Below are positions 28,201-40,200 of a DNA stretch of 64,000 bases, one piece after another. Origin of the DNA: Branchiostoma floridae. Its lineage: Eukaryota > Chordata > Leptocardii > Amphioxiformes > Branchiostomatidae. The first letter of the stretch is position 1. The number at the start of each line of letters is the position of its first letter. The DNA lies in NCBI RefSeq assembly GCF_000003815.2, contig NC_049981.1, forward strand, positions 18,812,585 through 18,876,584, read 5' to 3'. The notes below the pieces were generated by a model. It was not told the DNA's origin, made no database searches, and saw nothing but the letters and a program-made list of their open reading frames with translations. The translations under genes and the position numbers were made by a program.

Positions 28201-31200
28201 CCCTCCAATTTCTTTCCTATTCCTTGATTAAAAACCTGCGGCAATAGTGCAAGCCATGTGTAAAAACATTCAGCAGTTGATGAATACCACTCACTTCATG
28301 GGCAGCTACTGAGAAATTAGCAATAAAGTGATGTATTTACATCTGTAGCCATTCCTGTGTAATCGTGCGTTTGGGATTGCCGTTTGATGACTGGCGCACA
28401 ATACCACTCGGAGCTGTGAGGACTAACGAATTTCAGATTTTATCGTGTGTGTTAATAGCTCCTCCATCACGTCTGACATGTGTTGATACAATGCCTTCAC
28501 TTTAAGAGGGAGTGGAAGTTAATTCTAACATATGGAGCTACTGGTCCAGGTATACATCAAAATATCGCCTCTGAGTTATAGCCGGGTGCTCGTTATAAAT
28601 AGTTGTATGATTGAGTGGTAATCTCTTTCCTAAAGTAAATTTTGAACGAGTAATAAACGAAATCTCCAACGCAGAAGTTTCCCTCATCAATTTGAATTGG
28701 GAACATCAATCTCAGAAGGGAGGTCCACTTTCCATGTTCCATGTGTTACCCACAGGGAGAAGTTGTGCTCTCTCTTGCAAGAAGAGCCTTCACTTCAGGG
28801 CTCCAGTCTCCAGTCTTGATTTTTTTTCCATCATTGTTTGGGAGAAAGTTATGAAAAGAATAAACATAGTGGAAGAGCTCTTGTTTCTTCTTTCTATTTT
28901 TTTCTTTTTTGTTTTAGTTATATCCCAATTAAAAACAGGGCCATATTGTTAATTTTTGTTGTTGAATTTTTCTTGTTTTGAGCTTACAAAAACCCATTTT
29001 TGTCAATTTCATGTCATGAAGTTAAAATTTTTGAGACAGACGGGTGAATTTTGTGTTCCGTACCTACAAGCAAATGTTTGTCCTGGGACAGAGGGAAGAG
29101 TCCTGGAGACAGCTTTGTTCCACTCTAAAGGTGTGTGCTTACTGTAAGATTAGAATACTAGTACAAGCACACCAGTATTCAAATAACGATACAATTGAAC
29201 TTTCTTCTTGATCAGGGGGACAAACACCTGTCAACAACAACTAAATGACCCTCAATTAGAATGTCACTGCCAATTTCAACTACAGTCCAATTATTGTTCA
29301 TCTGATCAAGGGGTCACCTACTTACCAAGCGCCTGGTAATCTCTCTCAAGAAACTTGTTCTTAAAAGATCACGTTTTGTAATAGTTTGGCTCTTTATTTC
29401 ACTGCCAGAAAACTTGTTTAAACAGCAGAGGTATAACGTATTAGATGAAAAGCACTTCAGTTTTCTTTGAACTTTTAAAAGCATCTCAATCTCGAGTTTA
29501 TACCAAGTTGAATGGTAGTAATTTCAGCTACAGGACCTCAGAATTAAGGCACATTAATGGATTTGCCTTGACCTTGAAATTCTTACAAGGGCAGCATCCC
29601 TGAACTTCTGGCAGTTTTTTGTTTCCACAAAATCTTAGACATAGATTTTTGTAAAAGTCATTACCTGGCCTGCGTGTACTGTCCTTTATTTAATGAGTAC
29701 ATAATTTTATGTACATTGTCTTCATTTTGTTATAACCTAATAGTATCGGTCCTCATAGTTAAATAAAAGTTGCCAGGGGATCCAGACGTACATCGCTCAC
29801 TCTCTGTTACAGGAGCTACAGTATGTGTCACTCAAAAATCATGACCATAGCATGTCCATAGCACAAGCTATCAACCTTGATTTTCTACTGCAACACTGTA
29901 GAAAGCTGCTAGGATGCCCACTATGGACTTTTCCTGACGTCTATCCACCTACGCTACCAAATATCCAAAAGGATGCATCCATAGCTTCTTGACTAATGCT
30001 TTCCACAGGCAGACACACAAAAGGCAGCAAAACATATTGGCAAAGGTAAGAAGAATCATGCAATTGTCAGGGTCATGATAAATTAAAGGCTTACAAGTTA
30101 AGCTTGTCACAGGCAAAGTAATGTCACTGAAGAAAGCGAGTGTACATTTGTGCTGATCTTGTCCAACCCCCTGTGATCAAGTCTAGCGGACATCTCCCAG
30201 ACCTTTAAGTAGGGATTTTACCTGTTCAAAGCAGTTTCAAGACTGTAGAGTTTGGGTCATGCCCTCTTGGGAGCTGTGGCTTGACCACTAAGCCCCTGGC
30301 TTCTATTTGTTTCTGTAATTTGCCGCTACTGACTTGCAAACCCTACTAATTATCTCATTACTAAAATTGAAAACAGGTTAGAAGACCCTGGTGTGGGTTC
30401 CTCTGCGGCCGGAAGTGCAGGAAAAGCTGGTAAATCTCCTCTCAGAAGAACCATTGAAGACGTTCTAAAGCATCTCCTTATTTTAATGAAGGAGACCACA
30501 ATGGTGTGATTAGGGGGACGGTGAGGCAGCTGTGCAAGCCGTCCAGCGTTGTCCCTCACTCAGTGCCTGTTGGACCACCTGTTAGCACTAGTCATCCTGA
30601 GTCAACTGCCCGTCCAAAAACGCTGAAGCAGAAAATCTCTTGCATTGATACTGGGCGCTTGATAAGTTGTAGAGTTGAGCCCCTGACTTCACACCAACGT
30701 CGCTCGCCCCATTACCCTGCTATGTGGACTCGTGTGCTCTGCTCGATGCATAATTATCGCAGGGAGGAGGACCTTTAGGAACAGAGAGCTGCCAGTCAAG
30801 GAACCATGAACTATTAATTGGGGGAAACTGTTTAAACTGTTTATGGGCAATTGCTTTGGAATATTTCTCTTCTCCTGGCATTGCCCTATGTAGGGGATTC
30901 CGTTGCTGGTCACAGAACAGATGCATTGGCCTGGGAGAAATTTATTGTTGGAGGCTGGGTCACCAGAGAAGGACCATTGCTTCCGTCCGTTTTGCTTGTC
31001 CACACATGCAGTTGTCACCATGGGTTATGGAAATCTGACTTTCAACTCTGTATCTGTGGTTTTCCTCTCAGCATGGTTGTACAAATTGACAGTAATTGAA
31101 AGGTACTTCTAATACAGCCATTTGAGATGTTGTCCCTTTGTCTCCGAGCGGAAAGGAAAGTGAACAAGTGAGTTGAAGTACGGCAGAGCAGTACAGGTTT

Positions 31201-34200
31201 TCCCCTTGTAGTGCATCAAGATGCCTCTTGAGGGACAATATGCCAAACAGCTGTATTTGCAGGGGACTCGATGTGCTTTGTATGGAGATCATCATTGTTA
31301 CTCCCGGCATCCCTGCAGCCTCTCCCTTAATGCCTCCGAGCCAAGCACTTAATTAGCAACCAAAGAAATGTGCCTCCTGAGCTTAATTAAGGGCTATTAA
31401 TACCCACTTGGAAAATATGTGTCAATACTCTGTGGTGAAACTTGGTTAGCGTATTGTGTGTCGCCAGTGGCGTGTGGTTGTGTGTGTTTTGCTGGCATTG
31501 TTGGTCAGGAAAAAAGCAATGTTTTCTCTTGGAGAGGAAAAATGCGTCCATACGGGGAGGAGGGGAAACTGTTTTGGAGTGACAGTGCAGCCAGTCGTGG
31601 AGTGTCGTTGAGTTTTTTTCTGTAAGTTTGTGAGTGGCCCCCAAGGGAGTCGTAAGGGGAGAGGGTATTAAGATGCTGCTGTAGACGAGATGGCACTTCA
31701 CAGCAAAGTGGGTAAGGAAACAGTCTAATTTAATGGTTGAGGAAGCAAGCGGAGTATCACCGCGTAATGAAAGGTGTCCTGTCATTGGCTGTCTATAATG
31801 GAGCAGGTGGCAGTGTGCCATGGTACTCCATAAATGTCCCTGAGTTGGGGGGTCCTCCTTGTTGTCACACCCTTTGCCTGCTGCCTACCCTCGGGTTTCA
31901 TTAGAACACACAGAATTGAACTGTTTAGATTCTTGTCGGATCTGTGTCTGTTAGCGAGGACAGGGTCCTCTGCCAGATCTGCAGGATTCTGACATCCTCT
32001 TTGAACTTAATTAGAATCATCGTCACTGGGTTGCCAGGTTCCGCTGGCCATCAATCATTTTCAAATCCTGGCATTAATGTAATCAATAACAGTCTCCCAG
32101 CTTACAACATTTCATCCCACTTTAATACAATTTGGCGACCTGGGGCACAGATTGTGAGCTTATGGGTAAACATCACCTTTAGAGCAAGGGATACCAGGGG
32201 GTTGGAAGAGCCTAGCATAAGAAGACTTTTCCAAAAAGCAAACTTCGTTTGGACGACCTTTCATATCAGGAAAAGCAAAGCACAGGATTTTGAGAAAAGC
32301 TTTTAAACTTTACATTGTGATGAGGTAAAATGGATTTGACAGAAGAGTGGAAGAAAGGCTGGGATTTATACAAATGTAGTTCTCCCACTGGACCATTTAG
32401 ATTGGAATGACCCTAATTGTGTCGAGTAATGTTGTGTAATACATCAATTTTGCATAATTCGAATTTGGAGGATATCAGTACAAAATGGAGACCATCTCTG
32501 AATAGGTACAGGAAGTATTGAGGCTGTTTTTTGTGATGGTACTGCAAGTCAATATTGACCTTGTCTCCTACTTGTCTATAAGAACCATTACAAATTTACA
32601 TGACTTTGTAACTCCCCTGTAACTTGTTTCATTACAAATGCAAATTGATCCTGAATCATATGTCGCCAATCAAAACATCATCTGTACCCATTACCCACAT
32701 ACTGTATCCGTTGGTCTGACAGAAAGGAATGTTTGAGTAAGAAAAATCAGTACTTGTGTTGAAGTACTTCCCCTCCCTACCCCCCTGTGGGGCGGGACTG
32801 TTACAAGTGTACTTTGTGGTAATCTTCCATGGAGAGGTCCATAATCCCCCTCGTGAGCCCTTATCTGTTAATGAAGTCTGCTGAGAGTGATAATATACCT
32901 AGCAGGTTTTACTTAGACTTAGAACATTGTTTCTGTGGAAAAAAGCTGAATATCCACATAAATTTATTAAACTAAAGCTGCAGCAGGTTGGTGACATTGC
33001 AGTGGCTAAGGGATCCAACAGATAAAGCAAGAAAAACTCTTAATGCTTTGTGTGATTTGTTAGCCTTTTAGCCTTATTTTTATGTTTTTTATTTTTTATT
33101 TTCTCTGCATAAAGTCAAGGGAATACAAACCCAATTTAGGACATAGCAACCCTGCCAGCATGTCACAGTCTGGTGCAGTGTATCAATTTTCAAGCAGATG
33201 TAGCAATCAGCCTTGTTTTGAGTGTTTTAGTACATGTATGTTTTTCTGGAGGTCCATGATTTTTACAATGCAATGGATGTGTAAGGAGGGTATCTGTACA
33301 AACCACGGACCTCCAGAGAGACGTACAAAAATGCCGCCAAATAGGTTCAAAAGAAGCCCGACTGCTTTATGTGTTTGGAGATTAACTTTGTATCTCTTAT
33401 GTGGTATTTCTAGTGATAATCTGATTGCTCCAACCCTATCCTACTCCTGAATGAAGGTGCAAGAAGAGTCTTTTCCTGGATATGCCACTCTTCTTGGACC
33501 TACAAGTGATGTTCTTACAGCAGAAAACAATGAACATACCATGTTTTCAGATTGGATAGTGAGGAGATTTGTGAAAGCATACTTATAGGCTTACTGGTTA
33601 CCATGGTAACCTGATTGTCTCTATACAAGCTGAGATGGAAATGTGCTGTTGAGGGATTTGGGCAGCAGATAAAAAATAAGCTTCTGTGGTTTAGTTATTT
33701 GGGCAGAATCGTAACCTAACTCAATTTGACATGAAGCCAACTATCTCCTACCTCTGAAAAGAGAATCGACAATCGATACCATACATTGTACTATGATTGA
33801 AGTGGTTTTGTTTTTATTGAGATCCACAATTAGCTTCAAGAAAGCTATTTTTCCTTCGGGTTATGGACGTACAAAAGTGATACAATAGAAAACACGAAAT
33901 AGCATGTAATGTCCCTAAAATTATAAAAGAACATTCACAATGCATTGTTAACAGAATGGCATTGACTATTGTTAAAATTTGTAAAGTCATGTGTGATGAG
34001 GCCCATGGGACAAGGTTACAATGATTCAAACTACAAACCTCTTTGGGATTCTCAAACCTAGCAGTCTCCTCTGTGCTTTTGTCTGCCTGTACAGTATAGC
34101 TCTCTAGTCTCTGAGGGACAGACATGTACAGGTCCATAGAGATAGCTGCTGTACAAGACATGGAAATGTCAGGGGGGACGCCTTTTTCTCATGGCTTCCC

Positions 34201-37200
34201 TGGGATTGGGAAAGGTGACGACCGCGGGGAGATAGCGCCACCCATGATTGGTGAAGTAAATGTTACAAATACGGGCAGACCTGATAACATTTAGCTGGCT
34301 CGCAAACATTTAGGTGCTGTGTCCGTTCATGAGTATTTATAGGTTTTAGATGGTTTCTTGTAAATGGGAGACAGATTTAGAAGCTTTGGTAGATTATATC
34401 ACAAGAGTGACCTTCATTTGTATCAACAGCTTCATTAAAAGGTTGTTTGAAGCAAATACCTAAAGGCTATAAGTGAACATTTATGTTCAAATCTAGCTTC
34501 TATTTCAAGTTTATAGACATCCCAAATTTTGATGTAGTTATGATTCTTAGTTGTATTACAAATGTTAAGTAATGGAAATGGGTCATCGTAGATGTGAATG
34601 TGTGTCACATGTAATGCATATGGAAATGAGTGTGATATAACAATTGTTAGATACATTGTTATTACATTATATACTGGAGTCATCTGTAATGAAATTGTGT
34701 ATTTATGTACCTGTGTGATAAGGGCTGTTGCAATGTACATGTATGGGGCTTGAGGATAGCTGGACAGTAACTTTCCAACACACATTTTTATATACTTTTG
34801 TTGATTATCAAAGGCAATCAGATACCTCACACATGCAGCTTTTTGTTATTTGCAAGTTTAGTATCAGTATTTTACTCTGAACCTTATGAATACTTTTTGA
34901 ATGTAGAACATATACTTTTTTTCATACTACACTATGCATGCTTCAGGTAACCACTGTTTTGTCATTTTTTAATAAACTCCTCGTCTGTATCAGTGTTACA
35001 TATTTATAACTAACGTTGAGGTGTCCTTCCCATCTGCATGTAGGGTGGCAGTAAGGGATTGGTGTTACCGTGTGGGATTACGGCCACCACATGTGCCATA
35101 TTAAATGCTCAGGAACAAAATTGCCTATTAATTATGTACATGTGTAATATTATCCACCAGCGAGTGAAATTGCCACTTAATTATGCAAGCCTGGAGAATT
35201 GCCACCAGTTTTTAGTAGTTGGCGCTTCCTTCCACAACTATCATAGCCACAGCGGGATGCGGGGAAATATGTTGTCGCGAGATTGCGTTGGGTCGTAACT
35301 CCCGTAAAAACTACACACATGGGTGTCATCAGCATTACGATAACTCTAGGGGGAAGCGCCACATGAATAAGCGACCGTAACATTTGTCAAGACTACCCTT
35401 GTCAGGGGAATGGGAAGGGAAACGACGTTTCCCAGAATAGGGGAGCTCCTGGGAAATACATGCCCGTAGCCAGGGGGGGTTCGGGGGGTTCGGAAGAACC
35501 TCCCCACACGCTGAAAAGGTCCGCTTTTTCTGGCTCGAAGGTCCACTTTTTCATGTCCAAGATTTTTTTCAAAGGCATGACTATATGCATTTTTCACTGA
35601 TAGACAAAATTTGCCCCAGAAAGTGCAGGAAATGGCTTTTCAGAGGGTCCAGATTTCAAAATTTCCCCGGCCCTCGATTGCGACGTCTCGCGCCTTTAGT
35701 GTCGGACATGGTGAAAATATGAGGGAGTTGGCCTCAAAGACTTATGCCAAAAGCCTTGTCTTTTAATAGAAATTCCATTAAACTTCGCCAGTGATTTTTG
35801 CCCGCCAAAATGCAGGAAATGGCATTTCAGAGGGTCAAAATTTCAAGTTTTCCAGGGGAGCATGCCCCCGGACCCCCCTCGATAGCTCACGCCTTCGGCG
35901 TGAGTCTCGCGCCTGCGGCACTCGATGGTCCGGCAAGTACTAAAAAGAACCCCCCCAACCAAAATCCTGGCTACGGGCATGAAATACCCGCACAAAGGAT
36001 AGGAAATGTTTGGCATTCAGTGTTACACACCTAGGTACAAGTTTGGGTAATAGAGATATCTCCCTTTCCTGTACATAATTGGTATCTGGTTTCTACCATT
36101 TGTTCATTGAATGCCACTGGTGCCTCTAAACTGCTCAGATAATTTTCTGCTACCATTTAGCCAAAATGGGAACAAGAGCACCACATCAAGAATTCTCTAG
36201 TGGGAGCCCTTCCGCTACTTCTATTCCTACCCCTGGTCTATTATTTTAATATCAGTATTAGCAGGAATGGAATTACTGCCATTTGCATTTAAAAAGCAGC
36301 CGTGATGTATAGGTTGTCAGAATTCTCAGATATCCAAATAACTGCCTTGGGATCGGAAACAAAAGTAACAGAATACAAAGGGAAAGTTTTGTGTGGTGGG
36401 TGGCATACATGTACTACACGTAGAGGGACACATATGTTCAGTGTAATTTTCAACCATGAATAGGCTGTAAATCCTTCATTTAATACTACTTTAAAATGGC
36501 TATGACTAATGAATATGAGCCACTTTTCATTATTTTTCATAATGAATTGTTGGCAAGACTTAATTGAAACGGGGAGCTATGCAACATTAGAGTCATTGTC
36601 ACCTAATGGGCTGGATTGTTTTCAAGCATTAAAAGTGTTAGAGGCAGCCCAGACGTGAAACTGGAGCCTGCAATATAGAACTTCCAGCATCCAACTTCTC
36701 TCCCATCTAATAAAGGAATTATCCTGATAATGAAATAATGCTGTATTGGCTTTCAGGGAGGAACAATGGCTACAAATCCCTTTGGTACAGCTAACAAAAT
36801 GCTTCACGTTCTTTCTTTTTTCTTCATGATCATTACTACAGGTCATTAGCCAGCGCCCAACAAAAGACATGGAACGACAAAAGGGCGGGATCTGGGAACT
36901 GAATGAAGTTCTCAACAATGAAAGTCGTTTCCCCATGATAAGCACAATAATGCATACTGCCAGGTTTCTCTCCCCTCTGACTTTTCACTGTGATCTTTTC
37001 TCAACGCTCCATCAATCATCCCCCAGACGTGTGTATTGGTGAGTGTGCCCTCGTCGGCTGTAAAACAATTAATATGTAAAATGCCATTTAATTAGGTGAA
37101 CTTTATAGGATGGATCTGTGGAGGGTCTGTTTGATGGGGAGGTGACAGAAGATGTCTGAGAGGAGGAGAGTCATGCTTTTAGGGCTCCCAAGGTCAAGTT

Positions 37201-40200
37201 CTGAAGTAGCAAAACATCATCAATGAAAGTGAATGTAAGAGACCTGAAATGGTCTTATAGCAGGTGCATTGTTACTATTCCAGCAAAATGAAAATCCACA
37301 TTGCTGCACAAGAAGAGAAAATTTAAAAATGTGCTGCAAAATGACAAAAAAAGAGTAAAAGGTAAATCTGTGTGTGTCATTATGAGAAATGGTTGCTTAC
37401 ATGTCTGTCACTCGAAAAACTCTGTATTTGGATACAATTTGAATAATCAATATTTCACCTATACAACGTTGGTTCCGTATATGAATTTTCTTCGTCATGA
37501 AAATGCTTTTTGAAGTTAGTAAGTGAGGAAATAGAAAGTTTTTTCTACTTTGTGGCATTTTAGTTTGGAACTAAGTAACATCCAAATAAGTAACATCCAA
37601 ATAAGTAACATCCAACTAGTAAGTAGTATGCTATTATCATCAGAAAATCTAATTCTTTGAATATTTTGTAAGAATAAATAACTTGATAATTGATAAAAGA
37701 ATATATGAAGTTTTCTCATCTATACTAGATTCACATATGTTGACATTTTGTCACAGATTTTGGAAAAAAAATATGAAATTCAAAAAGGGGATTTCATATA
37801 GACCAGACAAATGACTCTATTAAACGTCCATCCCCCTGAACCACACTGATAGATGGATGCCTTGGTAGGTATTCTGGAGGCTAAAATCATTTAGAGAGCT
37901 TTAGGGAGGGTGGAAATTGTGAAAATCCCCATGGGTGAAGTGGAGTCAATGGTTTGGGCCCCATTTTTCTAGCAGGCATGGTTGGGTGTTTATACCGCAA
38001 TAGTCATTTCACAGCTGCCTACCCATGGAATTGGTTTACTATCATAGGATGGGTATGCCAGCCCATGCATAATATACATGGTAATATGGAAGGTACATGT
38101 TTGGGGGAGGGGGGATGTGTATATATGAGTACATGTAGTATATGTACCAGTGTTGTCATATCAGTGTAGCTCTTTCCCATTCTTACCTATATCTAGAAGG
38201 TCCCAGGTAGAATTTTCACTTAAAAATATTCCAGATTCTGCTGTCCCTCTGTAAATTAAGCAATCAAACCACTAATCTATACCACCCTATTTGATACCTC
38301 TTTTCTCTTGAAATATGCTGATAATGTGAGTACTATTCAATATCATCCCATGACAATTCAGCTGTTAATCAGCTCAACCATGTCATCTCGGCCCAACACC
38401 CTGGTCAACTCCACCCAACACCCTGAACTTGGCGAGAGTTAGGGCTATGGTGTTGGACGGAGTTGACCAGGGTGTCGGTCTGATAAGCCATGGATGCCAA
38501 AGCACCTGATGTCCAAAGAATGACATGTTTAGAATCTGAATGTATAAACTGAAAACAAATGATAAAAAAACTTCTGCAGGGACACTTTTGATTAAATCAA
38601 TATTAGAGAAATTGTCATTCCAACACGATTTCCGAAGAATAATTGTTCAGAAACAAGATACAAAGTGCCATAGTACCAGTAGTACTGACAGAAGATGTGC
38701 AATACACTATTTTTGAAAGTTCTTCTTCATTCAAAATGTAAAGTGCTGCCCTTCATTCCTGTCATCTTGATTGATGGTTATATTAGAACTGGGTGGAGCA
38801 GTTTGCTAAGGGGTCATAACAATTAAATCTCTCACTTCTGCTTTTATAGTTTTTAGAATTGCTTATGCTAAGTATGGTTCGTGCGATGCAGCTTTGACCA
38901 ACAATGCTCCTCCCACCGCACAATATGATTGATTGTGGCGCCTGAGAGGGGCGGAGAGTTTTATTGGGGTCATGATCATTAGAATAGTCTACTAATGCTG
39001 CTTTAGTCTATACAGCTATACATGTATGTTTTGATACACTCTCCTAAGTCCCAAATGTCAATGAAGACTTTAATATGTATATGTTTTTGTAATGTTATTC
39101 TTGAGTTCAGTTTCCCTGACGAAAAGACTTTGTCCTCTGTTTATGTAACTTCCTAGTTCTGATTTGAAGAAAATAGACTATATGTGTAAGTTCATACAAC
39201 TGACATATTAGGTTGGATGATTTGAAAGATACTAGTTTACATACTTTTGCAACTTAACAAATACTTTAAGCATTTAACTAGTCTCAGGACTTTCCCTGAA
39301 TATTGCTCCATTCCCTCACAATCATGCAGGGAGACAGTAAAATTAAAAAAGCATTTTTCAGAGCAGAGTCAGAAGTATCAACTGTAATGACTTAATTCCA
39401 GACTGACCCAAAGTAAATGTAAGTATGTTGTTTCCAGTAACTAGGGAGATTTTTTTTACGTCCATGGAGAATAATCTCTCAACGTGACTTATACTTCAAT
39501 TTGTATATCAAACTTGATGTTGCTCTTATTTCTTGTCAACTGTCATGTAGGCTAGTAGGATTACATATTGTACTTAGTTCTTCCTGTTCTTACACATTGA
39601 CGATTATATACTATTGGATGAACTATGCTGCCATTCTTGCCAATGAGCCATAACTTCCTGTCACAATTCCATTGAAGTCGTGGCTGCATGATGGCCCCAC
39701 CTGAGAAAGTACAAAAGAAACTCATGACCTGCGTCACCTTAACGCTTGTTCCACAACAGGAATGCTTGAAATGTTTCAGGTCAACAGGTGATGTTGTTAC
39801 CTTATGAGTTCACAAAGTTCATGATAACCAGACTTCTTCAAGTTCTTGGGATCATTTTGTTTGCATTAAGACTTAATTTCAGTTTAGAAAGTCTACTTTT
39901 TGTATGGTTTGGCAGTTTGTGTCCTTCTCTGCATGCTGCACCTTTTTGTTTTTCTTGTGAAATTTGATAAAGATTTTTTTCAGGAACTGAACGGCCACTA
40001 TTCATAATACATCTTACAGATTTTAAGTCAATGTGGATCCAAATAAAGTCAAAGTCATTATATATGATGTAAAAAAACAAGAAGTTAAGAATACATTAGT
40101 GCACTGACATGTATGTATTTTTAGCAAATTACATCAGATTCCTGAATTGTATATATTATTATATATATACTGTAAGTATGGAAAATCTTAATAAGATATT

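Noticed and set aside
31387-31821. 144-codon minus-strand frame in intron 4
   Set aside because: His/Thr/Ser-rich without domain signature. It sits in a putative regulatory block with several competing frames.
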